Of a DNA stretch of 13,674 bases, positions 7,163-13,665 are shown piece after piece. Below the pieces are notes generated by a model. It had not been told where the DNA came from, made no database searches, and worked only from the letters and a program-made list of their open reading frames with translations. Position numbers and translations under genes: made by a program. The stretch's first letter is position 1; each line of letters begins with the position of its first letter. This stretch comes from RUG11237 sp045126515. Lineage in GTDB: Bacteria > Bacillota > Clostridia > Lachnospirales > Lachnospiraceae. The stretch is from NCBI GenBank assembly GCA_045126515.1, contig JBGVOM010000203.1:1-13674 (forward strand), given 5' to 3'.

Positions 7163-7182
7163 CGTCTTGACCTCCTCTCTGA

Positions 7183-7494
7183 TTAATCGATAACTTCACC
7201 TGTTGATTTTGCAATACGTACTTTCTTGTCTCCTTCAACTTTGAAACCAATTCTGGTTGGCTTTCCGTTTAAAAGATACATAACGTTGGAAAGATCAATA
7301 GGTCCTTCCTGATGAACAATTCCGCCTGCCTGATTAGCTGCGCTTGGCTTTGTATGCTTTGTAATCATATTTACACCTTCAACTAAGCAAGTGTTGTTCT
7401 TTTTATTGATAGCAATTACCTTGCCTTCTTTGTCTTTATCTTTTCCAGCGATAACTTTTACAGTATCACCTTTTTTAATTTTGATTGTTGCCAT
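7183..7494 (-). CDS. rplX: 50S ribosomal protein L24
   Basis: A 103-residue KOW-domain protein (MATIKIKKGDTVKVIAGKD, KEGKVIAINKK) with the L24 sequence QEGPIDLSNVMYL. L24 binds the 5' end of 23S rRNA and starts large-subunit assembly. An in-frame GTG at 7503 would add three residues, but it overlaps the GGAGG sequence itself (7503-7507). The ATG at 7494 sits 8 nt downstream of that site and is chosen. Confidence 0.96.
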   Translation of the reverse strand: MATIKIKKGDTVKVIAGKDKDKEGKVIAINKKNNTCLVEGVNMITKHTKPSAANQAGGIVHQEGPIDLSNVMYLLNGKPTRIGFKVEGDKKVRIAKSTGEVID

Positions 7495-7507
7495 GACCTG
7501 CACCTCC

Positions 7508-7876
7508 TTATAATACTTCAGGAGCTAAGGAAACAATCTTCATGAACTGTTTTTCTCTAAGCTCTCTAGCTACTGGTCCAAAGATACGAGTTCCTCTTGG
7601 AGTCTTGTCATCTTTGATAATTACTGCAGCGTTTTCATCAAATTTAATGTATGAGCCATCTTTACGACGAGCACCTTTTACAGTACGTACTACTACTGCC
7701 TTGACTACGTCACCTTTTTTTACAACACCGCCTGGTGTTGCATCTTTGACAGTAGCAACGATAATATCACCAATATTCGCATATCTTCTTGTTGAACCAC
7801 CCATAACACGGATACATAATAATTCTTTTGCACCTGTGTTATCAGCTACCTTCAACCTACTTTCCTGCTGAATCAT
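7508..7876 (-). CDS. rplN: 50S ribosomal protein L14
   Basis: A 122-residue protein, the standard L14 length, starting MIQQESRLKVADNTGAKELLCIRV with GDVVKAVVVRT and RGTRIFGPVARELRE. L14 sits at the subunit interface and in the family is the target of the ribosome-silencing factor RsfS. First gene of the classical spc block. Its TAA stop lies next to the rplX ribosome binding site. Confidence 0.98.
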   Translation of the reverse strand: MIQQESRLKVADNTGAKELLCIRVMGGSTRRYANIGDIIVATVKDATPGGVVKKGDVVKAVVVRTVKGARRKDGSYIKFDENAAVIIKDDKTPRGTRIFGPVARELREKQFMKIVSLAPEVL

Positions 7877-7895
7877 GCGGGTAACCTCCTTCGAA

Positions 7896-8153
7896 TTATT
7901 TAGCCTTTTCCATAATTTCTACAAGACGCCATCTCTTATCTTTAGATAAAGGTCTTGTTTCCATTACTTTTACGATATCGCCAATGTTACACTCATTATT
8001 TTCATCATGAGCTTTTAATTTATAAGTTCTTTTCACAATCTTGTTGTATAATGGATGTTTTACGTGATCTTCTACAGCAACAACGATTGTCTTCTGCATT
8101 TTATTGCTAACTACTTTACCTGTACGAGTTTTTCTAAGGTTTCTTTCTTCCAC
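7896..8153 (-). CDS. rpsQ: 30S ribosomal protein S17 (GTG start)
   Basis: An 85-residue protein with the S17 signature RNLRKTRTGKVVSNKMQKTIVV and VKHPLYNKIVKRTYKLKAHDE. S17 is a primary 16S rRNA-binding protein of the 5' domain with an OB-fold. The start is GTG at 8151-8153, placed 9 nt after AGGAG. The resulting length and N-terminus match Bacillus S17 (SERNQRK-type), so the GTG is well supported. Confidence 0.96.
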   Translation of the reverse strand: MEERNLRKTRTGKVVSNKMQKTIVVAVEDHVKHPLYNKIVKRTYKLKAHDENNECNIGDIVKVMETRPLSKDKRWRLVEIMEKAK

Positions 8154-8213
8154 AACAATTATCTCCTTTCTATATTCTCAATATAAGAATCTGCTGTCGG
8201 ATTAAGCATATCT
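8154..8213 (-). promoter_or_regulatory. rpmC-rpsQ spacer with hairpin next to the rpsQ ribosome binding site
   Basis: A 60-nt gap. In the minus-strand RNA TATATT/AATATA (8171-8176 with 8180-8185) can form a 6-bp hairpin with a 3-nt loop directly upstream of the rpsQ ribosome binding site (AGGAG, 8163-8167). The stem is entirely A/U, so its stability is doubtful. Confidence 0.25.
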
Positions 8214-8423
8214 TTATTCTGCGCTTGCCTGACCTTCAGCTATAACTGTCTGGATTCTGGCAATATTTTTTCTAACTTCTTTAATTCTGCTAGTATTGTC
8301 TAACTGATTTGTTGCGTTCTGGAATCTCAAGTTGAAGAGTTCCTTTTTAGCAGCTACTAATTCTTCATTCAGGGAAGCCAAATCCTGACTTCTTAAATCT
8401 TTCACATATTCATTAATTTTCAC
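8214..8423 (-). CDS. rpmC: 50S ribosomal protein L29 (GTG start)
   Basis: A 69-residue, mostly helical protein with the L29 core KKELFNLRFQNATNQLDNTS. It binds near L23 at the tunnel exit. No ATG exists at the expected place. Two in-frame GTG codons are available, at 8432 and 8423. The second gives MKINEYVKDLR, matching family N-termini, and lies about 11 nt after AGAAGG, so it is preferred; using the first would add three residues (MTT). It overlaps the end of rplP by 11 nt, so translation is likely coupled to it. Confidence 0.9.
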   Translation of the reverse strand: MKINEYVKDLRSQDLASLNEELVAAKKELFNLRFQNATNQLDNTSRIKEVRKNIARIQTVIAEGQASAE

Positions 8424-8850
8424 TGTTGTCACCGCCTTCTAAATCTGCACGAGAAACTATTTTACACTTACATGGTAACTTGTGTGTTGCAAGACGTAAA
8501 GCTTCTCTAGCTGTTTCTTCTGCTACACCAGAGATTTCGAACATAACGCGTCCTGGTTTCACTACTGCTACCCAGTATTCTAAGGTACCCTTACCGGAAC
8601 CCATACGAGTTTCTGCTGGTTTTGTTGTAACCGGCTTATCTGGGAAAATCTTAATCCAAACCTTACCACCACGTTTGATATAACGAGTCATAGCAATACG
8701 GGCTGCTTCAATCTGATTTGATCTAATCCAACATGGTTCTGTTGCTACAATACCGTATTCACCGTAAGTAATCTTGTTACCTCTTGTAGCTTTACCTGCC
8801 ATAGAACCACGGAACTGTTTTCTACGTTTCACTCTTTTTGGCATTAACAT
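8413..8850 (-). CDS. rplP: 50S ribosomal protein L16
   Basis: A 145-residue protein starting MLMPKRVKRRKQFRG, typical of Clostridia, and including GKGTLEYWVAVVKPGR. L16 contacts the A-site tRNA elbow and is needed for late 50S assembly. Two in-frame ATGs are possible (8850 and 8844). GGGAG sits 9 nt before the first, and family alignment favours the MLMPKR start, so the first is chosen. The start overlaps the rpsC stop by one base, and its 3' end overlaps the start of rpmC. Confidence 0.96.
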   Translation of the reverse strand: MLMPKRVKRRKQFRGSMAGKATRGNKITYGEYGIVATEPCWIRSNQIEAARIAMTRYIKRGGKVWIKIFPDKPVTTKPAETRMGSGKGTLEYWVAVVKPGRVMFEISGVAEETAREALRLATHKLPCKCKIVSRADLEGGDNSEN

Positions 8851-9509
8851 TATTTATCGCTCCCTTCCTTGTTTGCCTTAGTAGGAAGAACTTCGCCCTT
8901 GTAAATCCAAACCTTAACACCTAACTTACCATAAGTTGTGTCAGCTTCAGCGAAGCCATAGTCAATATCTGCTCTTAATGTCTGAAGTGGAATTGTTCCT
9001 TCGCTGTAGGACTCTGTACGAGCCATATCTGCTCCACCAACACGTCCGGAAACAGCTGTCTTAATTCCTTTTGCGCCAGACTTCATTGTTCTTGACATTG
9101 TAGATTTCATTGCTCTACGGAATGATACACGGTTTTCTAACTGAAGTGCAATATTTTCTGCAACTAACTGTGCATCTTTGTCTGGTCTTTTTACTTCTTT
9201 GATATCTACAACAACTTTCTTGTTGCTCATAATCTTCTGAAGTTCTTTCTTTGTCTTTTCGATTTCTTCTCCACCTTTACCGATGACAACACCAGGCTTA
9301 GCTGTGTGGATAATAATCTTAACACGTTCAGATGCTCTTTCGATTTCAATTTTTGAAACACCGGCACTGTATAATTTATTCTTTAAAAATTTTCTAATAT
9401 TATAATCTTCCACAAGGAAATCTGAGAAATCTGCATCTGCATACCATTTTGAATCCCAGTCCTTAATAACACCGACTCTTAAGCCGTGAGGATTAACTTT
9501 CTGTCCCAT
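8850..9509 (-). CDS. rpsC: 30S ribosomal protein S3
   Basis: A 219-residue protein with MGQKVNPHGLRVG at the N-terminus, a KH domain whose GKGG loop is at residues 77-80, and the S3 C-terminal domain (SGRVGGADMARTE). S3 forms the mRNA entry channel with S4 and S5. Length is usual. Its stop overlaps the rplP start by one base (TAATG), so the two are probably translationally coupled. Confidence 0.98.
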   Translation of the reverse strand: MGQKVNPHGLRVGVIKDWDSKWYADADFSDFLVEDYNIRKFLKNKLYSAGVSKIEIERASERVKIIIHTAKPGVVIGKGGEEIEKTKKELQKIMSNKKVVVDIKEVKRPDKDAQLVAENIALQLENRVSFRRAMKSTMSRTMKSGAKGIKTAVSGRVGGADMARTESYSEGTIPLQTLRADIDYGFAEADTTYGKLGVKVWIYKGEVLPTKANKEGSDK

Positions 9510-9520
9510 GATTACCCTCC

Positions 9521-9907
9521 TTATCTTTCATTCAGCACGATTGTGATATGGCTTGTTCTCTTTTCGATTCTGTAAGCTCTACCCTGTGCTCTCGGTCTGA
9601 TTCTTTTCATTGTAGGTCCTTTATTTGCATAACATTCTTCAATATAAAGGTTTTCCATATTCATACCATTGTTGTTTTCTGCGTTTGCAATGGCTGATTT
9701 TAATAATTTTTCTATTACGCTTGAAGCATATCTTGGATTGTATTCTAAAATACCAAGTGCTGTCTGTACATCTTTACCTCTGATGGCATCTAATACGAAG
9801 CATGCTTTCTGAACAGATATTCTTGCATAGCTTAACTTAGCTGATGGTCTGGTATCTTTCTGTGCATTTCTCTCTCTTTTAATCTGGGATCTATGTCCTC
9901 TTGCCAT
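9521..9907 (-). CDS. rplV: 50S ribosomal protein L22
   Basis: A 128-residue protein with the L22 core from about residue 22 onward (AKLSYARISVQKACFVLDAIRG) and the long beta-hairpin RIRPRAQGRAYRIEKRTSHI near residues 102-121, which lines the exit tunnel. L22 in Bacillus subtilis is about 113 residues. Here a basic N-terminal extension of roughly 15-20 residues (MARGHRSQIKRERNAQ) is present. The start is supported by a good ribosome binding site (AAGGAGG) and there is no better downstream ATG before the core. Macrolide-resistance changes are known in the hairpin tip; none is obvious here. Confidence 0.96.
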   Translation of the reverse strand: MARGHRSQIKRERNAQKDTRPSAKLSYARISVQKACFVLDAIRGKDVQTALGILEYNPRYASSVIEKLLKSAIANAENNNGMNMENLYIEECYANKGPTMKRIRPRAQGRAYRIEKRTSHITIVLNER

Positions 9908-9943
9908 GAGTGAAGCCTCCTTTCACTTTCCAACTTATATCAA

Positions 9944-10225
9944 TTATTTCACTTTAGATTTCTTTTCGTCTTTTCCATGTCCTCTGTAAGTTCTTGTTGC
10001 AACGAACTCACCAAGCTTATGTCCTACCATATCTTCTGTGATATATACAGGTACATGCTTTCTTCCGTCGTGAACAGCGATTGTGTGTCCTACGAACTGT
10101 GGGAAGATAGTTGAACGACGTGACCATGTCTTAATAACCTGCTTCTGGTCAGCAGCGTTCATAGCATCAACCTTCTTTAAAAGACTTGCGTCTGCGAATG
10201 GTCCTTTTTTTAATGATCTTGCCAT
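9944..10225 (-). CDS. rpsS: 30S ribosomal protein S19
   Basis: A 93-residue protein starting MARSLKKGPFADASLLKKV, with TWSRRSTIFPQFVGHTIAVH and the KLGEFVATRTYRGHG C-terminal signature. S19 binds the 16S rRNA 3' domain in the head with S13. Length is normal (about 92). It has a clear AGGAGGT ribosome binding site and sits between rplB and rplV as in other bacteria. Confidence 0.97.
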   Translation of the reverse strand: MARSLKKGPFADASLLKKVDAMNAADQKQVIKTWSRRSTIFPQFVGHTIAVHDGRKHVPVYITEDMVGHKLGEFVATRTYRGHGKDEKKSKVK

Positions 10226-10237
10226 GGGTTTACCTCC

Positions 10238-11083
10238 TTATTTCATAGCCTTTCCGTCTCTTCTTCTTACAATGTACTTGTTAGAGTGTTTGTTCTTCTT
10301 TCTTGTCTTCAAGCCAAGAGCTGGTTTACCCCAAGGAGTACATGGACCCGGACGTCCGATACCAGTCTTACCTTCACCACCACCGTGTGGATGGTCATTA
10401 GGGTTCATAACAGAACCGCGAACTGTAGGTCTGATACCCATGTGACGTTTACGTCCTGCTTTACCGATATTGATAAGGTTATGATCACCATTTCCAATGA
10501 CACCGATTGTTGCTCTACAGTTTAATGGAACCATTCTCATTTCACCGGATGGAAGTCTTAATGTTGCATACTTTCCTTCCTTAGCCATTAACTGTGCACT
10601 GTTTCCGGCAGAACGAACTAACTGTCCACCCTTACCCGGATGTAATTCAATGTTGTGTACCATTGTACCAACTGGAATTTCAGAAAGTGGTAAGCAGTTT
10701 CCTACTCTTACTTCAGCTTCTGCACCGCTCATTACTGTCATACCATCTGTTAATCCTTCTGGAGCAAGGATATAAGCCTTAGCACCATTTGCATAACTGA
10801 TTAACGCAATGTTTGCAGTTCTGTTTGGATCATATTCGATACCAATTACAGTTGCTGGAACTCCGTCAAATTTGTTTCTCTTAAAATCGATAATTCTATA
10901 TTTTCTTCTAGAACCGCCTCCGCGATGTCTAACTGTGATTTTACCCTGATTATTACGACCTGCGTTCTTCTTCAAAGAAACAACCAGACTTTTTTCTGGT
11001 GTTGCCTTTGTGATTTCGGAGAAATCAGAACCAGTCATATGTCTTCTGGAAGGTGTATATGGGTTATAAGTTTTGATTCCCAT
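10238..11083 (-). CDS. rplB: 50S ribosomal protein L2
   Basis: A 281-residue protein with the L2 N-terminal YNPYTPSRR motif, an OB-fold and SH3-like core, and the C-terminal motif NPNDHPHGGGEG (about residues 227-238). The two histidines (231, 233) in that motif correspond to the conserved L2 histidine region implicated in peptidyl transferase activity. The C-terminus is strongly basic (TRKKNKHSNKYIVRRR). L2 is one of the most conserved large-subunit proteins and helps join the subunits. Spacing to rpsS is 12 nt. Confidence 0.98.
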   Translation of the reverse strand: MGIKTYNPYTPSRRHMTGSDFSEITKATPEKSLVVSLKKNAGRNNQGKITVRHRGGGSRRKYRIIDFKRNKFDGVPATVIGIEYDPNRTANIALISYANGAKAYILAPEGLTDGMTVMSGAEAEVRVGNCLPLSEIPVGTMVHNIELHPGKGGQLVRSAGNSAQLMAKEGKYATLRLPSGEMRMVPLNCRATIGVIGNGDHNLINIGKAGRKRHMGIRPTVRGSVMNPNDHPHGGGEGKTGIGRPGPCTPWGKPALGLKTRKKNKHSNKYIVRRRDGKAMK

Positions 11084-11166
11084 TACTTTCTCTCCTTTCG
11101 TCTAATACCTATTATTTATTGTCGTGCTTTGTTTGCACATAGTTTCCATTGTTGGGTGCTGTAATC
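11084..11166 (-). other. rplW-rplB spacer
   Basis: An 83-nt non-coding gap. It contains a small hairpin GTGC/GCAC (11124-11127 with 11135-11138) and the rplB ribosome binding site (AAGGAGAG). No promoter or terminator is convincing. No function is assigned. Confidence 0.3.
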
Positions 11167-11466
11167 TTACAGTCCCTCGAAGATTTCAATATCCTTGCTG
11201 TCTTCTGTTAACTGAACGATTGCTTTTTTCTTTTTAGCAGTCTTTCCAACAACCATTCCACGTCTTTTGTTCTTTCCGTCAAGGTTCATTGTGTTAACCT
11301 TTGCAACCTTTGTTCCTGGGAACATTTTTTCAACAGCTTCTTTGATCATTGATTTGTTTGCTTCAGTGTGTACATAAAATGTGTACTTCTTTTCTCCCAT
11401 AGCGTTCATACTCTTTTCAGTAATTACCGGCTTAAGGATTACGTCATAATACTGTACGTTTGCCAT
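11167..11466 (-). CDS. rplW: 50S ribosomal protein L23
   Basis: A 99-residue protein with the L23 opening YYDVILKPVITEKSMN and the basic loop KNKRRGMVVGKTAKKKKA. L23 lies at the mouth of the exit tunnel and is the docking point for trigger factor and the signal recognition particle. The start overlaps the rplD stop by one base. The stop codon sits inside a short palindrome (CTGTAATCTTACAG, 11159-11172). An 83-nt gap follows before rplB. Confidence 0.96.
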   Translation of the reverse strand: MANVQYYDVILKPVITEKSMNAMGEKKYTFYVHTEANKSMIKEAVEKMFPGTKVAKVNTMNLDGKNKRRGMVVGKTAKKKKAIVQLTEDSKDIEIFEGL

Positions 11467-12086
11467 TATGCATACACCTCCTCGATTGTTTCTACTGCAG
11501 CCTTAGTTGCAATAACTGTGTTATATTTTAATACGTCATATACGTTGATTGTGTTTGTGAGTGCTGTCTTAACTTCTGGAATGTTTCTTGCTGACAATAC
11601 TACATTCTGATCATTTTCGTTTAATACTACTAATGCTTTTTCAACATCTAAGTTATTTAAAACTGCTGCAAATTTCTTTGTCTTAATTTCATCTAATTTT
11701 AATTCATCAAGTACAATGAATTTGTTTTCCTGAACTTTAGATGTTAATACAGATTTAAGAGCTGCTCTCTTTTCTTTCTTATTTAATTTGAAAGAATAAT
11801 CTCTTGGTGTCGGAGCGAATACTACACCACCGCCAGTCCATTGCGGAGCTCTGATTGAACCCTGTCTTGCATGTCCTGTACCTTTCTGTCTCCATGGCTT
11901 TCTTCCGCCACCGGATACTTCTGAACGTGTCTTAGCTTTCTGTGTACCCTGACGCTTGTTTGCAAGCTGCTGTACAACTGCCATATGCACTAAATGTTCA
12001 TTTACTTCTACGCCGAAGATAGCATCATTTAATTCCATTTTGCCAACTTCTTTGCCTTCCATATTATAAACAGATACGTTTGCCAT
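11466..12086 (-). CDS. rplD: 50S ribosomal protein L4
   Basis: A 206-residue protein with the L4 order of parts: an N-terminal globular part (MANVSVYNMEGKEVG), then the basic loop around residues 45-85 containing KTRSEVSGGGRKPWRQKG and ARQGSIRAPQWTGGG, which lines the exit tunnel in the family. In several bacteria L4 also represses its own S10 operon, which makes the structured leader upstream of rpsJ relevant; that link is inferred here. It starts 27 nt after rplC. Its stop TAA overlaps the rplW start by one base (TAATG), indicating translational coupling. Confidence 0.97.
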   Translation of the reverse strand: MANVSVYNMEGKEVGKMELNDAIFGVEVNEHLVHMAVVQQLANKRQGTQKAKTRSEVSGGGRKPWRQKGTGHARQGSIRAPQWTGGGVVFAPTPRDYSFKLNKKEKRAALKSVLTSKVQENKFIVLDELKLDEIKTKKFAAVLNNLDVEKALVVLNENDQNVVLSARNIPEVKTALTNTINVYDVLKYNTVIATKAAVETIEEVYA

Positions 12087-12113
12087 CTGTATGTTCCTCC
12101 TTTCCTATAAAGC

Positions 12114-12779
12114 TTACTTACTTGACTTTACAGTTTCTTTAATTGTTACTAAAGATTTCTTAGGTCCTGGTACGGCACCTTTTACTAAAAGTAAGTTCTT
12201 TTCCGCATCAACTCTTACAATTTCAAGATTCTGAATTGTAATCTTCTTATGTCCCATATGTCCTGGCATTTTCTTACCCTTGAATACTTTACTTGGGCTG
12301 GAACATGCACCATTGGAACCTGCATGACGATGGAATTTAGAACCATGAGCCATAGGTCCTCTTGACTGACCATGTCTCTTGATTGCACCCTGGAATCCCT
12401 TACCTTTAGAGATTGCAGTTGCATCCACCTTATCTCCTGCTGCAAATACGTCTGCTTTAATTTCCTGAGCAACTGTGTACTCTTCAGCATTTGCAAGCTT
12501 AAATTCCTTTACATATCTCTTTGCAGATACACCAGCTTTGTCGAAGTGTCCCTGCTCTGCTTTGTTTACACCATGTCTGTGTACTAATTTTCCGTCAACA
12601 TATTTTGTCTTCTTGTCAACGAAACCAACCTGTACTGCACTGTAACCATCATTTTCAACTGTTTTAACCTGTGTTACTACACAAGGACCAGCCTGCAATA
12701 CAGTTACCGGAACTAACACGCCATCTTCATTGAAGATCTGAGTCATTCCAATTTTTGTAGCTAAAATTGCTTTGTTCAT
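12114..12779 (-). CDS. rplC: 50S ribosomal protein L3
   Basis: A 221-residue protein beginning MNKAILATKIGMTQIF, the L3 N-terminal signature, with the long extension rich in Gly, His and Lys in the centre (GSKFHRHAGS, GKKMPGHMGHKK, about residues 145-190). L3 binds the 3' region of 23S rRNA early in assembly, and its extension reaches towards the peptidyl transferase centre. The start ATG is preceded by AGGAGGT. The length is slightly above the usual 205-215. A second long frame inside it (12215-12496) is a shadow. Confidence 0.97.
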   Translation of the reverse strand: MNKAILATKIGMTQIFNEDGVLVPVTVLQAGPCVVTQVKTVENDGYSAVQVGFVDKKTKYVDGKLVHRHGVNKAEQGHFDKAGVSAKRYVKEFKLANAEEYTVAQEIKADVFAAGDKVDATAISKGKGFQGAIKRHGQSRGPMAHGSKFHRHAGSNGACSSPSKVFKGKKMPGHMGHKKITIQNLEIVRVDAEKNLLLVKGAVPGPKKSLVTIKETVKSSK

Positions 12780-12899
12780 TTCTTTACCTCCTGTTTTTAT
12801 CTACAGCGGATTACCTTTATATTGATAATCATCCTAGAAAATGCATTTAGTAAAATCTATCTGCATTAAGGATTGTTACTGTCCTAATTCATTGAAAAC
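12780..12899 (-). promoter_or_regulatory. rpsJ-rplC spacer with two hairpins
   Basis: This 120-nt gap is larger than most in the operon. In the minus-strand RNA two hairpins can form: AATGCA/TGCATT (12840-12845 with 12862-12867) and TTAGGA/TCC(T)TAA around 12867-12888. The strong ribosome binding site AGGAGGT of rplC lies at its left end. No promoter is obvious. A role in RNA processing or translational control is possible but inferred. Confidence 0.3.
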
Positions 12900-13217
12900 T
12901 TATTTGTTTTTCATTTTGATATCGATATATACACCGGCTGGCATTTCTAATCTTGATAATGCTTCCACAACCTTCTGGCTTGGTGTTGTGATATCGATAA
13001 GTCTTTTATGAGTTCTCTGCTCAAACTGTTCTCTGGAATCTTTGTACTTGTGTACCGCTCTAAGGATAGTTACTACTTCCTTCTTTGTTGGTAATGGTAC
13101 CGGACCACTCACCTGAGCTCCATTCTTCTTTACAGTTTCAATCAGTTTTTTGGCAGAAGCATCGATTAACTGATGATCGTATGCTTTTAATGTGATTCTC
13201 ATTACTTGACTTGCCAT
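12900..13217 (-). CDS. rpsJ: 30S ribosomal protein S10
   Basis: A 105-residue protein with the S10 N-terminal signature MRITLKAYDH and the typical GPVPLPTKKEV loop near residues 38-48. S10 sits in the head of the 30S subunit and, in the family, also partners NusB in transcription antitermination. The reading frame stays open upstream to 13406, but the start chosen (ATG at 13217) gives the usual length and has GGAGG at 13229-13233 upstream. The upstream extension is cysteine-rich and lacks an S10-like sequence or a ribosome binding site. First gene of the operon, preceded by a long leader and followed by a 120-nt gap before rplC. Confidence 0.97.
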   Translation of the reverse strand: MASQVMRITLKAYDHQLIDASAKKLIETVKKNGAQVSGPVPLPTKKEVVTILRAVHKYKDSREQFEQRTHKRLIDITTPSQKVVEALSRLEMPAGVYIDIKMKNK

Positions 13218-13456
13218 AAAAAAAGTCGCCTCCTTTTCGCACTTAATACTTTCAGTACGACAAGCGGTGACTGTACACTTCCCCGTGTGTATCATTATTT
13301 CTACACACATTGTTTCAACCTTAGTTATAAGGTATCTGTTAACTTGTATACAGTGACTTGTCGTCAGTTTCCTAACTTGACATTCGCTCCACGGAAAACC
13401 TGCCATCGCTTTCGTTTGGCAGCAACCTCACGCTTCATAGCTATCATGCCACAGCA
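13218..13456 (-). promoter_or_regulatory. Structured 5' leader of the S10 operon
   Basis: About 240 nt separate the predicted transcript start from rpsJ. Several pairings are visible in the minus-strand RNA: CTGCCA/TGGCAG (13400-13405 with 13417-13422); GTCA(A)GTT/AACTGAC with an AGGA loop near 13362-13380; a long-range two-part stem ACGACAAG/CTTGTCGT (13357-13364 with 13257-13264) continued by ACTGTA/TACAGT (13349-13354 with 13270-13275); and a 7-bp hairpin (13285-13291 with 13302-13308). None is followed by a U-tract, so protein binding or translational control fits better than attenuation. Autoregulation by a ribosomal protein (L4 does this in Escherichia coli) is inferred. I do not recognise a named RNA family. 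Confidence 0.5.
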
Positions 13457-13462
13457 ATAACT

Positions 13463-13491
13463 AGTATATAGGAATATAGAGGATTATGCAA
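13463..13491 (-). promoter_or_regulatory. Probable main promoter of the S10 operon
   Basis: On the minus strand a -35 box TTGCAT (13486-13491) and a -10 box TATACT (13463-13468, 5 of 6 consensus bases) are separated by exactly 17 nt. It lies about 245 nt upstream of the rpsJ start, with no other gene between. Transcription would start near 13456. The -35 box is only a 3 of 6 match, which is common in strong AT-rich Firmicute promoters. It is the best candidate seen in the 457-nt region upstream of rpsJ. Between it and the right edge (13492-13636) I find no gene, only AT-rich sequence and a weak hairpin. Confidence 0.55.
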
Positions 13492-13503
13492 GCATCTTTT
13501 ATA

Positions 13504-13532
13504 AAAAATATTGTTTTTTTTTCAGAACAATC
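13504..13532 (-). terminator. Weak AT-rich hairpin with U-tract
   Basis: On the minus strand ATTGTT (13527-13532) can pair with AACAAT at about 13508-13513 across an A-rich loop, followed by a short run of T. This resembles a very weak intrinsic terminator just upstream of the S10 promoter. The stem is only 6 A/T-rich base pairs, so it may be chance in AT-rich DNA. Confidence 0.2.
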
Positions 13533-13636
13533 CACGCTCCACAGTTTTGCAGCAACTTTTAGCTTAGTATAGCTCGAAAGTCTTTATTTATTAGGCTTCC
13601 GGGCATTTTTTATTTTCACTTTTTGTCTGTTTTCTA

Positions 13637-13665
13637 TTGTCTATTTCTGTCTAATGTGATATAAT
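13637..13665 (+). promoter_or_regulatory. Divergent plus-strand promoter at window edge
   Basis: The sequence shows a -35 box TTGTCT (13637-13642), a 17-nt spacer and a perfect -10 box TATAAT (13660-13665). The -10 box is preceded by TGA, giving an extended -10. This is a good match to a housekeeping sigma-A promoter. It points away from the ribosomal operon, so it probably drives a gene beyond the right edge. The downstream gene cannot be seen. Confidence 0.6.

Noticed and set aside
10083..10445. 120-codon plus-strand frame opposite rpsS and rplB
   Set aside because: Antisense shadow of two highly conserved genes; no ribosome binding site, and the proline-rich product comes from the complement of Gly codons.
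12215..12496. 93-codon minus-strand frame within rplC
   Set aside because: It is a shadow in another frame of the well-supported L3 gene; its sequence is low in complexity and resembles nothing known.
13218..13406. In-frame upstream extension of rpsJ (63 more codons)
   Set aside because: No ribosome binding site at the upstream ATG, no S10 similarity, and it overlaps the structured leader. The ATG at 13217 has GGAGG and gives the family length.
13206..13460. 84-codon plus-strand frame over the S10 leader
   Set aside because: No ribosome binding site, crosses the rpsJ start and the structured leader, and starts without a promoter.
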